28,395 nucleotides of DNA from an uncultured Lachnospiraceae bacterium. Lineage in GTDB: Bacteria > Bacillota > Clostridia > Lachnospirales > Lachnospiraceae. The DNA lies in the NCBI GenBank assembly GCA_910579865.1, contig CAJTXA010000032.1, positions 1 to 28,395 of the forward strand, written 5' to 3'. The translations under genes were made by a program, and so were the position numbers. Position 1 is the stretch's first letter, and each line of letters begins with the position of its first letter. Below the pieces are notes generated by a model that saw nothing but the letters and a program-made list of their open reading frames with translations, was not told the origin of the DNA and did not search any database. Below, piece by piece: positions 6,874-14,243 of this stretch.

Positions 6874-7824
6874 ATGTTAATTCAGAAAAGATCAAAATGG
6901 AAAACAAGAGAAAAACAACAGAGAAAAAGACAATTATATCCAGTCTTACATGTAACAGATAGTTTAAAAGAGTATAAAAAAGAATTGATAAAAAAGGAAA
7001 CCGATTCATTATATGAATTGGGCTTGATTAGTAGTTCTTTTGGAAGTGTATTAGAAGAAGCAGAACATTTTCAGGAAAAACTTCAGAATTTTGGAGAAAC
7101 TTTTTCTAATATTGATCAAGTATCTGGAGAGTTTGTTACAGTAAAAGGGGCTATTTCAGAATCAGTAATACAGGCACAAGAGGAAGTAGAAGAATTAAAA
7201 AACAGTTCTTTACAAGTAAAGACACATTTCGGTGAAATGGAGAGTACATTTGCAGATTTACAGGAATCCGTAAGAAAGATTAAAAGCTGTACCAATAAGA
7301 TTGTTTCAATTGCAGATCAAACGAATATTTTAGCTTTAAATGCAACGATTGAAGCTGCAAGAGCTGGAGAGCAAGGAAAGGGGTTTGCTGTAGTGGCGAT
7401 GGAGGTACGAGAACTGGCAGAAAAGATAAAAAATTTAGTAGCTGCAGTAAATTCCAGTATTGGAGATATGGAACAGGGAACAGATAAATTAAGTTGTAGT
7501 ATCCATACTTCTCAGACTGCATTAGGAGAAAGTATTGATAAGGTAAATGAAACTTATGAAATGTTTGATCAGATTTCTCAGGCAGCGGATGGTGCTATGA
7601 CAGTACATACTGGAATTTCTGCGGCAATTGGAGATTCTAGAGTAGCACTAGAAGGGCTTTGTGGTCTTTTTGATCGAACCAAACGACAATATCGAGAGGT
7701 GATGGGACATATTCAGCAGGCTAGTCAATTAGGAACAACAAAAAGTGCAATGTTTGAAGATATTGACAATATGCTTTCTCAAATTTCGCCTATTATTCAA
7801 GAACATATAGATTTAGAGACATAG
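6874..7824 (+). CDS. Soluble methyl-accepting chemotaxis-type signalling protein
   Basis: Cytoplasmic transducer of 316 aa with no transmembrane segment. The N-terminus is strongly basic (about 1-35) and the rest is a long coiled coil. The signalling hairpin tip is clear at about 148-185: QTNILALNATIEAARAGEQG followed by KGFAVVAMEVRELAEKI, the segment that contacts CheA and CheW. The helical arms on either side are short, with few heptads compared with full receptors. It has no sensory domain, which fits its placement 13 bp after a separate FIST protein. An in-frame TTG at 6853 would add seven residues, but the ATG at 6874 has GGGAGAAG 5-8 bases before it and is preferred. No che or flagellar gene is in the window. 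It might control motility or another CheA-like system. Confidence 0.88.
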   Translation: MLIQKRSKWKTREKQQRKRQLYPVLHVTDSLKEYKKELIKKETDSLYELGLISSSFGSVLEEAEHFQEKLQNFGETFSNIDQVSGEFVTVKGAISESVIQAQEEVEELKNSSLQVKTHFGEMESTFADLQESVRKIKSCTNKIVSIADQTNILALNATIEAARAGEQGKGFAVVAMEVRELAEKIKNLVAAVNSSIGDMEQGTDKLSCSIHTSQTALGESIDKVNETYEMFDQISQAADGAMTVHTGISAAIGDSRVALEGLCGLFDRTKRQYREVMGHIQQASQLGTTKSAMFEDIDNMLSQISPIIQEHIDLET

Positions 7825-7847
7825 TAAAAAGAAGAATTGTGAACCTC

Positions 7848-7876
7848 TTTACGGAATTGGAATATTGTGCTATGAT
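7848..7876 (+). promoter_or_regulatory. Promoter for the CobW-type genes
   Basis: TTTACG (7848-7853) and TATGAT (7871-7876) are 17 bp apart, and TGC just before the -10 gives an extended -10. The start would be near 7883, leaving a leader of about 70 nt with no recognised riboswitch or zinc-repressor box. Confidence 0.55.
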
Positions 7877-7953
7877 AAAGAGCATGACAGTTAGTCTGTT
7901 CAACCCGCCATATAGTTTGACGGAGAGTGCATAAAGAAAGAAGGAATTATGTT

Positions 7954-9048
7954 ATGACAAAGATTAATGTAATCTCAGGCTTTTTAGGGGCTGGTAAAAC
8001 AACTTTGATTAAGAAAATGCTTCAAGAAGTGTTTTGTGGACAGAAGATTGTATTGATTGAAAATGAGTTTGGAGAAATTGGGATTGATGGAGGATTTTTA
8101 AAGGATGCAGGGATTGAAGTTACAGAGATGAATTCTGGATGTATCTGCTGCTCCCTAGTTGGAGATTTTGGTACAGCATTAAAAGAAGTGCTTACAAAAT
8201 TTGCGCCAGATCGAATTATAATAGAACCATCTGGAGTGGGAAAACTTTCTGATGTAATGAAGGCAGTGGAAGATGTAGCCAAGACAACAGAAGTAGAATT
8301 AGATGGTTCTCTTACTGTTGCAGATGCTACAAAATGCAAGATTTATATGAAAAATTTTGGGGAATTTTTTAATAATCAGATTGAATTTGCAGATACAATT
8401 GTATTAAGTCGTACTCAGAATATGAAACAGGAAAAATTAGAAATTTGTGTTAGATTAATTCAAGAACATAATGCAAAAGCAGCGATTATTACAACACCTT
8501 GGGATGAATTAGATGGAACATTGATTTTAAATGCAATGAATCAAAAAAATGCTTTAGCGGAGGAATTGCTAAAGGAAGAAGAACATCATCACCATGACGA
8601 ATGTCATCATGAAGGATGCCATCACGAAGAAGGAGAAAGGCATCACCATCATGAGGGATGTCATCACGAGGAAGGAGAAGGGCATCACCATCATGAAGGA
8701 TGTCATCATGGAGAAGGGGAAGAACACCATCATCATGAAGAGTGTGGATGTGGTCATCATCATCATCATGCAGATGAAATTTTTACTAGTTGGGGAAAAG
8801 AAACACCTCATAAGTACCAAGAAGAGGAATTGAGAAAAATTTTAGAATTATTGGCAAATGAAAATGGATATGGAACAATTCTTCGAGCAAAAGGAATTGT
8901 ACCAGATAACAGTGGACATTGGCTGCATTTTGATCTGGTGCCAGGAGAATATGAGATTCGTAAAGGTTCAGCAGATTATACAGGACGCCTTTGTGTGATT
9001 GGTTCTCAGTTAGAGGAAACAAAATTGGCAGAATTATTTCAGATTTAA
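7954..9048 (+). CDS. CobW/P47K (COG0523) GTPase with a His-rich metal-binding region, ZNG1/YciC-like metallochaperone
   Basis: G3E-family GTPase that probably delivers zinc or another transition metal to client proteins in the cytoplasm. 364 aa. The Walker A motif GFLGAGKTT is at 9-17, ENEFGEIGIDG follows at about 36-46, and the metal-binding CxCC motif (C63-I-C65-C66) is intact. The usual guanine-specificity motif NKxD is replaced by SRTQ in ADTIVLSRTQNMK, which is odd. Residues about 211-273 hold 29 His and 6 Cys in repeated units. A CobW C-terminal domain closes the protein (ILRAKGIVPD, WLHFDLVPGEYEI). The ATG at 7954 follows AAGAAGGAA; the upstream GTG at 7927 is less likely. It is probably co-transcribed with the next, related gene. 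The preferred metal cannot be told from sequence. Confidence 0.9.
   Translation: MTKINVISGFLGAGKTTLIKKMLQEVFCGQKIVLIENEFGEIGIDGGFLKDAGIEVTEMNSGCICCSLVGDFGTALKEVLTKFAPDRIIIEPSGVGKLSDVMKAVEDVAKTTEVELDGSLTVADATKCKIYMKNFGEFFNNQIEFADTIVLSRTQNMKQEKLEICVRLIQEHNAKAAIITTPWDELDGTLILNAMNQKNALAEELLKEEEHHHHDECHHEGCHHEEGERHHHHEGCHHEEGEGHHHHEGCHHGEGEEHHHHEECGCGHHHHHADEIFTSWGKETPHKYQEEELRKILELLANENGYGTILRAKGIVPDNSGHWLHFDLVPGEYEIRKGSADYTGRLCVIGSQLEETKLAELFQI
8584..8775 (+). repeat. In-frame 42-bp tandem repeat coding for His-rich units
   Basis: Two adjacent 42-bp units (8641-8682 and 8683-8724) code for HHHHEGCHHEEGEG and HHHHEGCHHGEGEE. Degenerate copies flank them: HHHHDECHHEGCHHEEGER before and HHHHEECGCGHHHHH after. 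The unit length is a multiple of three, so copy number can change without a frameshift. The region is expected to bind several metal ions. Confidence 0.85.
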
Positions 9049-9112
9049 GAATAAAGAAGAATTTTAGTTGGGATTGTTTATGCTGCCAGATGGTATGCTG
9101 AAAGGACGAAAT

Positions 9113-10069
9113 ATGATGGAAACACCTATTTTTTTGTTTACTGGTTTCCTAGATAGTGGAAAAACTTTGTTTATTAAGGATACATTGGAGGATGAGGAAT
9201 TCCGCAATGATGAAAGGATTTTAATTATTGCCTGTGAAGAAGGAGAAGAGGAATTTGATGAAAAATTGCTTGTTCATTGGAAAACACAGATACTTTATTT
9301 AGAGTCAGAAGAAGATATAACAGAAACCTTTTTTGCGGAGTGTCAGAAAAAGTATAAACCAGAGAAAATTATTCTAGAGTATAATGGAATGTGGCGTTTG
9401 GAAAAGTTGTTTTCTACTAAAATGCCAAAAGATTGGGTATTGGCACAGATGATCACTACAGTAAATGCAGATGGATTTGATCTTTATCTAAATAATATGC
9501 GTTCGCTTGTAATGGAACAATTCCAGGAAACAGATATGGTGATATTTAATCGCTGTGATGAAAATACAAAGAAAGCTTCTTATCGAAGAAGTGTAAAGGC
9601 AATTAATCCAAAAGCACAGGTTTACTTTGAAAATGCAGATGGCTCTGCTTCAGAACCAGATGAATCTTTACCATTTGACATTAGTCAGGATAAAATAGAA
9701 ATAGAGGATACCGATTTTGGAGTATGGTATGTAGATGTTATGGATAATCCGCAAAAATATGCAGAGAAAACAATTCGGATGCGTGTACAGGTGTATAAAA
9801 GTTTAAAGATGCCAGCGACTTCTTTTGTGCCTGGAAGATTTGCTATGACTTGCTGTGCAGATGATATTCGATTTATTGGCCCTCTTTGCCATGCTACTCC
9901 TACATTGGCGCCAAAAGTAAAGGGATTAAAGAAACAACAATGGATTTACCTTACTGCTAAGGTAAAATTTGAGTATGCTGCTCTTTATAAAGGAGAGGGG
10001 CCTGTGCTTTATACAGAAAAAATTGAGTCTGCAGAAGAGCCAGAGGAAAAAATAGTATATTTTAACTGA
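9113..10069 (+). CDS. P-loop CobW-like protein fused to a YcgQ/DUF1980-like domain
   Basis: Protein of about 318 aa. The N-terminal half is a diverged CobW-type GTPase: Walker A GFLDSGKT at 10-17, and NRCD in MVIFNRCDENT as a near-normal NKxD motif. The CxCC metal motif is missing; an acidic CEEGEEEFDE stretch stands in the corresponding region. The C-terminal third (about 200-300) resembles the conserved end of YcgQ (DUF1980): FVPGRFAMTCCADDIRF is its hallmark CC-x-D segment. YcgQ-like proteins accompany YcgR/YraQ permeases and CobW proteins, so a role in metal handling fits. The ATG at 9113 or 9116 follows AAAGGA; upstream TTG and ATG codons lack ribosome sites. The gene follows the His-rich GTPase by 64 bp and ends at a strong terminator. 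Paired GTPases could act on the same client, which is inference. Confidence 0.75.
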   Translation: MMETPIFLFTGFLDSGKTLFIKDTLEDEEFRNDERILIIACEEGEEEFDEKLLVHWKTQILYLESEEDITETFFAECQKKYKPEKIILEYNGMWRLEKLFSTKMPKDWVLAQMITTVNADGFDLYLNNMRSLVMEQFQETDMVIFNRCDENTKKASYRRSVKAINPKAQVYFENADGSASEPDESLPFDISQDKIEIEDTDFGVWYVDVMDNPQKYAEKTIRMRVQVYKSLKMPATSFVPGRFAMTCCADDIRFIGPLCHATPTLAPKVKGLKKQQWIYLTAKVKFEYAALYKGEGPVLYTEKIESAEEPEEKIVYFN

Positions 10070-10077
10070 GATGAACA

Positions 10078-10119
10078 ATCGCCGTGTACAGAATATAACT
10101 GTAACGGCGATATTTTTTT
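10078..10119 (+). terminator. Rho-independent terminator of the CobW genes
   Basis: ATCGCCGT (10078-10085) pairs with ACGGCGAT (10104-10111), extended by an inner TACAG/CTGTA pairing, and TTTTTTT follows at 10113-10119. It separates the two metallochaperone genes from the ArsR-led operon. Confidence 0.9.
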
Positions 10120-10150
10120 GAGATTTTGGATATAAAAATAAAAAAAGGGA

Positions 10151-10178
10151 TTGACATTTGAAAAATATATGGTATCAT
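10151..10178 (+). promoter_or_regulatory. Promoter of the metal-efflux operon
   Basis: TTGACA (10151-10156), 16 bp, TATCAT (10173-10178). The metal-responsive operator begins five bases downstream, so bound repressor would cover the start site. Confidence 0.8.
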
Positions 10179-10182
10179 GAAT

Positions 10183-10202
10183 ATATGAGCAAACATTCAT
10201 AT
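10183..10202. promoter_or_regulatory. ArsR/SmtB-type operator
   Basis: The 20-bp imperfect palindrome ATATGAGCAAACATTCATAT has outer arms ATATGA and TCATAT. Its TGA(g/a)CA...TTCA form is the typical site of SmtB/CadC/CzrA repressors. It covers the transcription start region and ends just before the ribosome site (AGGAGG, about 10207-10212) of the repressor gene, so autoregulation is expected. Confidence 0.75.
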
Positions 10203-10218
10203 AATAGGAGGGAATAGA

Positions 10219-10584
10219 ATGAAGGGGTCAAAGGAACCAATTGAACATTGTGAATGTGTCTGTGTTCATACAGATATTGTAAATTCTGTTACAAAAGAAT
10301 TACCAAATGAAGAGGATCTTTATGATTTAGCAGAACTTTTTAAGGTTTTTGGAGATTCTACCAGAATTCGAATTTTATATGCTTTGTTTGAACATGAAAT
10401 GTGTGTCTGTGATATTGCAGATCTTCTTGGTATGACACAAAGTGCGATATCACACCAGTTGCGTGTATTAAAGCAAAGTCAGTTAGTAAAGTTTCGAAAG
10501 GAAGGAAAGACCGTATTTTATTTTCTTGCTGATGATCATGTGCGGCTGATTATTAATCAAGGTATGGAACATATCCAGGAATAA
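10219..10584 (+). CDS. ArsR/SmtB-family metal-responsive repressor, CadC-like
   Basis: Winged-helix repressor of 121 aa that should release DNA on binding Cd, Pb or Zn. The N-terminal arm has C11, C13 and C15, and helix alpha-3 has C62-V-C64-D; together these form the thiolate alpha-3N site of CadC. The HTH is LLGMTQSAISHQLRVLKQS (about 69-87), and the wing is KFRKEGKTVFYFL. The C-terminal helix carries D105-x-H107 and H118-x-x-E121, exactly the spacing of the alpha-5 zinc site of SmtB and CadC, so both metal sites look intact. It is the first gene of the operon with HMA protein and P-type ATPase, behind its own operator. The Cys-rich site favours soft metals (Cd/Pb), while the alpha-5 site adds Zn response. 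Confidence 0.9.
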   Translation: MKGSKEPIEHCECVCVHTDIVNSVTKELPNEEDLYDLAELFKVFGDSTRIRILYALFEHEMCVCDIADLLGMTQSAISHQLRVLKQSQLVKFRKEGKTVFYFLADDHVRLIINQGMEHIQE

Positions 10585-10604
10585 AGAAAAAAGGAGAGAA
10601 TGTT

Positions 10605-10823
10605 ATGAAGAGAACATTTCAGTTAGAAGAACTAGATTGTGCAAATTGTGCAGCGAAAATGGAAAGAGCGATTCAGGAGATGCCAGAGGTAAATTCGGTA
10701 AGTGTGAATTTTATGGCACAGAAAATGGTAATTGATATTGATGAAGATAAGTTTGATGCTACAATGAAAAAAGTACAAAAAGCGATTGCTAAGGTAGAAC
10801 CAGATTGTACAATAGTAATGTAA
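10605..10823 (+). CDS. Free-standing heavy-metal-associated (HMA) domain protein
   Basis: Single ferredoxin-fold metal-binding domain of 72 aa. The motif D11-C12-A-N-C15 differs from the GMTCxxC of copper chaperones: an acidic residue directly before the first Cys is the form found in the N-terminal domain of Zn/Cd ATPases (ZntA/CadA). The rest follows the beta-alpha-beta-beta-alpha-beta pattern (VNSVSVNFMAQKMVIDID). The ATPase encoded next has no HMA domain of its own, so this protein probably acts in trans as its detached metal-binding domain. It lies 20 bp after the repressor gene with a GGAGAG ribosome site. Confidence 0.88.
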   Translation: MKRTFQLEELDCANCAAKMERAIQEMPEVNSVSVNFMAQKMVIDIDEDKFDATMKKVQKAIAKVEPDCTIVM

Positions 10824-10833
10824 GGAATAGAAA

Positions 10834-10857
10834 AACTGCCGCTATAATGCGGCAGTT
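10834..10857 (+). terminator. Intergenic hairpin between the HMA and ATPase genes
   Basis: AACTGCCGC (10834-10842) pairs perfectly with GCGGCAGTT (10849-10857) around a 6-nt loop. Only a short CTGTTT follows, so it is likely a partial terminator or an mRNA-stability element that sets the ratio of the small proteins to the membrane ATPase. Confidence 0.6.
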
Positions 10858-10883
10858 CTGTTTAGAAGGAGATGAGTATCAGT

Positions 10884-12791
10884 ATGTGGAAGGAATTAGT
10901 TAAAAATTTTACAAAAAAGCAAAAACGAGCGTTATATCATATTTTAGTTGGGGCAGTTGTATTCTTTATTGGAGCATTCGTACCCAACATCTATGGATTA
11001 CCATTGATAATAAATATAACAGCATTTTTAATTGTAGGTTTGGATGTTGTAAAAAAGGCAATAAAAAATATTAGCCGAGGGCAAGTATTTGATGAAAATT
11101 TTTTAATGGCAATTGCTACAATAGGGGCTTTTTTTGTGGGGGAATATTCAGAAGGGGTAGCAGTTATGCTATTTTATCAAGTAGGAGAATTGTTTCAAAG
11201 TTATGCTGTAAATAAATCTAGAAAATCAATTGCAGCATTAATGGATATACGACCAGATTATGCAAATGTAGAACGAGAAGGAGGATTGATAACAACTGAT
11301 CCAGAGGAGATTAAAATAGACGAAATTATTGTGGTTAAGCCAGGAGAAAAAGTACCATTGGATGGGGTAGTAATAGAAGGAAGTTCTACATTAGATACAG
11401 CAGCTCTGACAGGAGAGTCAATTCCACGCAGGATAGAAACAGGACAGGATATTTTAAGTGGTGTAATCAACTTAAGTGGAGTTTTACGAATTCGAGTAGT
11501 AAAATCATTTGGAGAATCTACTGTAGCAAAAATTTTGGATTTAGTGGAAAATGCAAGTAGTAAAAAGTCAAAGTCCGAAAATTTTATAACAAAATTTGCT
11601 CGATATTATACACCAATCGTTGTAATTTCAGCATTACTTCTAGCAGTACTTCCTCCGCTTCTTATTTCAGGAACTTCTTTTTTTGAATGGATTCATAGGG
11701 CATTAATTTTCTTAGTAATTTCTTGCCCTTGTGCATTGGTAATTTCAATTCCTTTAAGTTTTTTTGGAGGAATTGGAGGTGCATCCAAGGCAGGAGTATT
11801 GGTGAAGGGTAGTAATTATCTAGAGGCACTATCAAAGGCAGAAATTATAGTATTTGATAAAACAGGAACGTTGACAAAAGGTTCATTTCAAGTTACAGAA
11901 ATTTGTGCGGAAGGAGTTTCAAAAGAGGAATTGCTTCGGTTAGCGGCGTATGCGGAAAGTTATTCAAATCATCCTATTTCTCAATCCTTAAAACAGGCGT
12001 ATGGAAAAGAGATTGACCGCAATATAGTAGAAGAAGTAGAAGAATTTTCTGGAAAAGGAGTGAAGGCTGTTGTAGAAGGAATAACAGTATATGCAGGAAA
12101 TCGGAAATTGATGTTAATGCAAAATATTGCAGTAGATGAAAGAGAACTTAATGGAACCATTGTACATGTAGCACGAAATGGAACGTATGCTGGCTATATT
12201 TTAATTGCAGATGAGATTAAGGAAGATGCACGAGAAGCAATTTGGGCAATTCGCCAGCTTGGAATGAAGAAAACAGTAATGTTGACAGGAGATAATAAGG
12301 AAACAGGAGAAGCGGTTGCGGCGGAATTAGGATTGAATGAAGTGTACACAGAACTTTTACCTGGAGATAAGATGGATAAAATGGAAGAACTGTTTCAGAA
12401 AAAATCAGAAAAGGGGAAATTGGTTTATGTAGGAGATGGAATTAATGATGCTCCTGTACTGACAAGAGCAGATATTGGGATTGCAATGGGGGCATTAGGC
12501 TCAGATGCAGCAATTGAGGCAGCAGATATTGTAATTATGACAGATGAACCTAGTAAGATAGCAGATGCATTACGAATTAGCCGAAAGACATTAAACATTG
12601 TAAAGCAAAATATTTTATTTGCACTTGGAATAAAAGGGCTATTTTTAATAATGGGAGCATTTGGCGTAGCAAATATGTGGGAGGCTGTATTTGCGGATGT
12701 GGGGGTATCTGTAATTGCAATTTTAAATGCAATGCGGGCATTGCATTATCAGCCATCTTCTATTTTACCTAAAAGTCGTGTAGCTGGGTAA
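10884..12791 (+). CDS. cadA: P1B-type heavy-metal ATPase, CadA/ZntA-like Zn/Cd/Pb exporter
   Basis: Membrane ATPase of 635 aa that pumps soft divalent metals out of the cell. Membrane helices start at about residue 25. Key motifs: actuator-domain TGES in LDTAALTGESIP (about 172-183), transport-site C281-P282-C283 in ISCPCALVIS, phosphorylated D325 in DKTGTLTKG, SNHPIS of the nucleotide domain, GDGINDAP (about residue 517), and D605 in the last helix pair (FADVGVSVIAILNAMRAL), which is diagnostic of the Zn/Cd/Pb group. There is no N-terminal HMA domain; it is encoded separately just upstream. The ATG at 10872 touches the ribosome site AAGGAG, so the ATG at 10884 is preferred although its spacing (12) is long. 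Last gene of the operon led by the CadC-like repressor. Confidence 0.92.
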   Translation: MWKELVKNFTKKQKRALYHILVGAVVFFIGAFVPNIYGLPLIINITAFLIVGLDVVKKAIKNISRGQVFDENFLMAIATIGAFFVGEYSEGVAVMLFYQVGELFQSYAVNKSRKSIAALMDIRPDYANVEREGGLITTDPEEIKIDEIIVVKPGEKVPLDGVVIEGSSTLDTAALTGESIPRRIETGQDILSGVINLSGVLRIRVVKSFGESTVAKILDLVENASSKKSKSENFITKFARYYTPIVVISALLLAVLPPLLISGTSFFEWIHRALIFLVISCPCALVISIPLSFFGGIGGASKAGVLVKGSNYLEALSKAEIIVFDKTGTLTKGSFQVTEICAEGVSKEELLRLAAYAESYSNHPISQSLKQAYGKEIDRNIVEEVEEFSGKGVKAVVEGITVYAGNRKLMLMQNIAVDERELNGTIVHVARNGTYAGYILIADEIKEDAREAIWAIRQLGMKKTVMLTGDNKETGEAVAAELGLNEVYTELLPGDKMDKMEELFQKKSEKGKLVYVGDGINDAPVLTRADIGIAMGALGSDAAIEAADIVIMTDEPSKIADALRISRKTLNIVKQNILFALGIKGLFLIMGAFGVANMWEAVFADVGVSVIAILNAMRALHYQPSSILPKSRVAG

Positions 12792-12799
12792 AATAAGAA

Positions 12800-12828
12800 T
12801 TGACATTTTTAAAAGAAATAATTATGAT
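12800..12828 (+). promoter_or_regulatory. Upstream glnA promoter
   Basis: TTGACA (12800-12805), 17 bp, TATGAT (12823-12828). Transcription would start near 12835, directly at the base of a hairpin with a T-rich tail, so the default product may be an RNA of about 40-45 nt. Confidence 0.7.
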
Positions 12829-12837
12829 AAAGATAGG

Positions 12838-12880
12838 ACAAAGGCGTTCACTAAGAAGGGGATGCCTTTGTTTTGTTTTA
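12838..12880 (+). terminator. Leader terminator ahead of glnA
   Basis: ACAAAGGC (12838-12845) pairs with GCCTTTGT (12864-12871); GTTC and GGAT extend the stem through wobble pairs. TTTTGTTTTA follows. It could end upstream transcription from cadA, or act as an attenuator in the glnA leader. The neighbouring ANTAR gene makes RNA-based antitermination plausible, but I could not draw the canonical two-hairpin ANTAR target with hexaloops having A at position 1 and G at position 4. Confidence 0.65.
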
Positions 12881-12896
12881 AAGGATAGTTTATAAT
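12868..12896 (+). promoter_or_regulatory. Possible second, proximal glnA promoter
   Basis: A perfect TATAAT (12891-12896) has a weak TTGTTT (12868-12873) 17 bp upstream, overlapping the leader terminator tail. If used, glnA could be transcribed without passing the hairpin. Confidence 0.4.
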
Positions 12897-12934
12897 AAAT
12901 GTGATTTGTTATTTAAGGAAATGGAGGAAAAGAG

Positions 12935-14206
12935 ATGAGCAAGTATACAAAGGAAGATCTGATGCATCGGATTGAAGAAGAAGGAGTCGAATTTGTTCGT
13001 CTTCAATTTACGGATTTGTTTGGAACTTTAAAAAATATGGCAATTACAGTTGGACAATTAGAACGAGCATGGAATCACCAGTGTATGTTTGATGCTTCTT
13101 TCATAAAAGGGTTTGTAGGAATAGAAGAAACAGATTTATGTCTTTACCCAGATTTCGATACTTTTCAGATTTTTCCATGGCGGCCACAGCAGGGAAAGGT
13201 AGCAAGACTAATTTGCGATATCTATCGTCCATGTGGAGAACCATTTGAAGGAGATCCACGTTTTATTTTGAAAAAGGTCTTGAAAAAAGCAGATGCTATG
13301 GGATATACGTTTCAGGTAGGACCAGAATGTGAGTTTTTTTTATTTCATACAGATGATAATGGTCTGCCAACTACTACCACGCATGAAAAAGCAGGATATT
13401 TTGATTTAGGACCATTGGATTTGGGAGAAAATGCAAGAAGGGATATTGTACTTAGTTTAGAGGAGATGGGATTTATAGTGGAGTCTTCCCATCATGAGGC
13501 AGCACCAGCACAACATGAAATTGATTTTCGATATGATGAAGCATTAAAGACAGCGGATAATATTATGACTTTTAAATTGGCAGTTCGCTCAATAGCAAAA
13601 CGACATGGACTTCATGCAACTTTTATGCCAAAGCCAGTATTTGGAGTAAATGGTTCTAGTATGCATACCAATATGTCACTATTAAAAAATGGAAAAAATA
13701 GTTTTGCAGATAAGCAGGATAAATATGGATTAAGTACAGAAGCATATCAGTTTATCGCTGGAATTTTGGCACATATGAAAGGAATGATGGCAATTACGAA
13801 TCCAATTGTAAATTCATATAAACGTTTTGTTCCTGGGTTTGAGGCACCAATGTATCTAAATTGGTCAACAGCAAGTCGGAGTTCTTTAATTCGGATTCCA
13901 GAGATAAGGGGGGAAGGGACACGAGTGGAACTTCGTTGTCCAGACTCTGCTTGTAATCCTTATCTGACATTGGCTGTATGTTTGGCAGCAGGATTAGATG
14001 GGATACAAAAAGGATGGATGCCAAGTGATCGTATAGAAAGATTACCAAAAGATTTGGGAGAAGCGATTAGGGAGTTAGAAAAAGATTATTTTATTCAAGA
14101 GGTATTAGGGAAACATGTGACAGAAAGGTATTTGGAAGAAAAAACAAACGAATGGTTACAATATAGTTCCCAAGTTACAGATTGGGAAATAGGGAAGTAT
14201 CTTTAA
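12935..14206 (+). CDS. glnA: Glutamine synthetase type I (alpha subgroup)
   Basis: ATP-dependent synthesis of glutamine from glutamate and ammonia, cytoplasmic dodecamer. 423 aa, slightly short for GSI-alpha (about 440). The N-terminal beta-grasp domain has the FTDLFG motif at about 26-31. The catalytic barrel has VGPECEFFLF (about 127-136, metal-binding Glu), SSHHEAAPAQHEIDF (the ATP/metal segment), NGSSMHTNMSL (metal His), NPIVNSYKRF and RGEGTRVELRCPDSACNPY. The adenylylation loop of GSI-beta enzymes (NLYDLP with a Tyr) is not present; ERLPKDLGEAI occupies this place. Regulation is therefore expected by feedback and expression, not by adenylylation. GGAGG lies 9 bases before ATG. The ANTAR gene follows by about 37 bp in the same orientation, as in other Clostridia. 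Confidence 0.95.
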   Translation: MSKYTKEDLMHRIEEEGVEFVRLQFTDLFGTLKNMAITVGQLERAWNHQCMFDASFIKGFVGIEETDLCLYPDFDTFQIFPWRPQQGKVARLICDIYRPCGEPFEGDPRFILKKVLKKADAMGYTFQVGPECEFFLFHTDDNGLPTTTTHEKAGYFDLGPLDLGENARRDIVLSLEEMGFIVESSHHEAAPAQHEIDFRYDEALKTADNIMTFKLAVRSIAKRHGLHATFMPKPVFGVNGSSMHTNMSLLKNGKNSFADKQDKYGLSTEAYQFIAGILAHMKGMMAITNPIVNSYKRFVPGFEAPMYLNWSTASRSSLIRIPEIRGEGTRVELRCPDSACNPYLTLAVCLAAGLDGIQKGWMPSDRIERLPKDLGEAIRELEKDYFIQEVLGKHVTERYLEEKTNEWLQYSSQVTDWEIGKYL

Positions 14207-14243
14207 GATTCTACTATGAACAGAGAAAGGGGTGGAAACAGTT

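Noticed and set aside
8569..8833. Met/Thr-rich ORFs in other frames of the His-rich repeat
   Set aside because: They are frame shadows of the CAT/CAC repeat inside the CobW gene.
12838..12880. Canonical ANTAR two-hairpin antiterminator
   Set aside because: Only one hairpin could be drawn in the transcript and no hexaloop with A at position 1 and G at position 4 was found.
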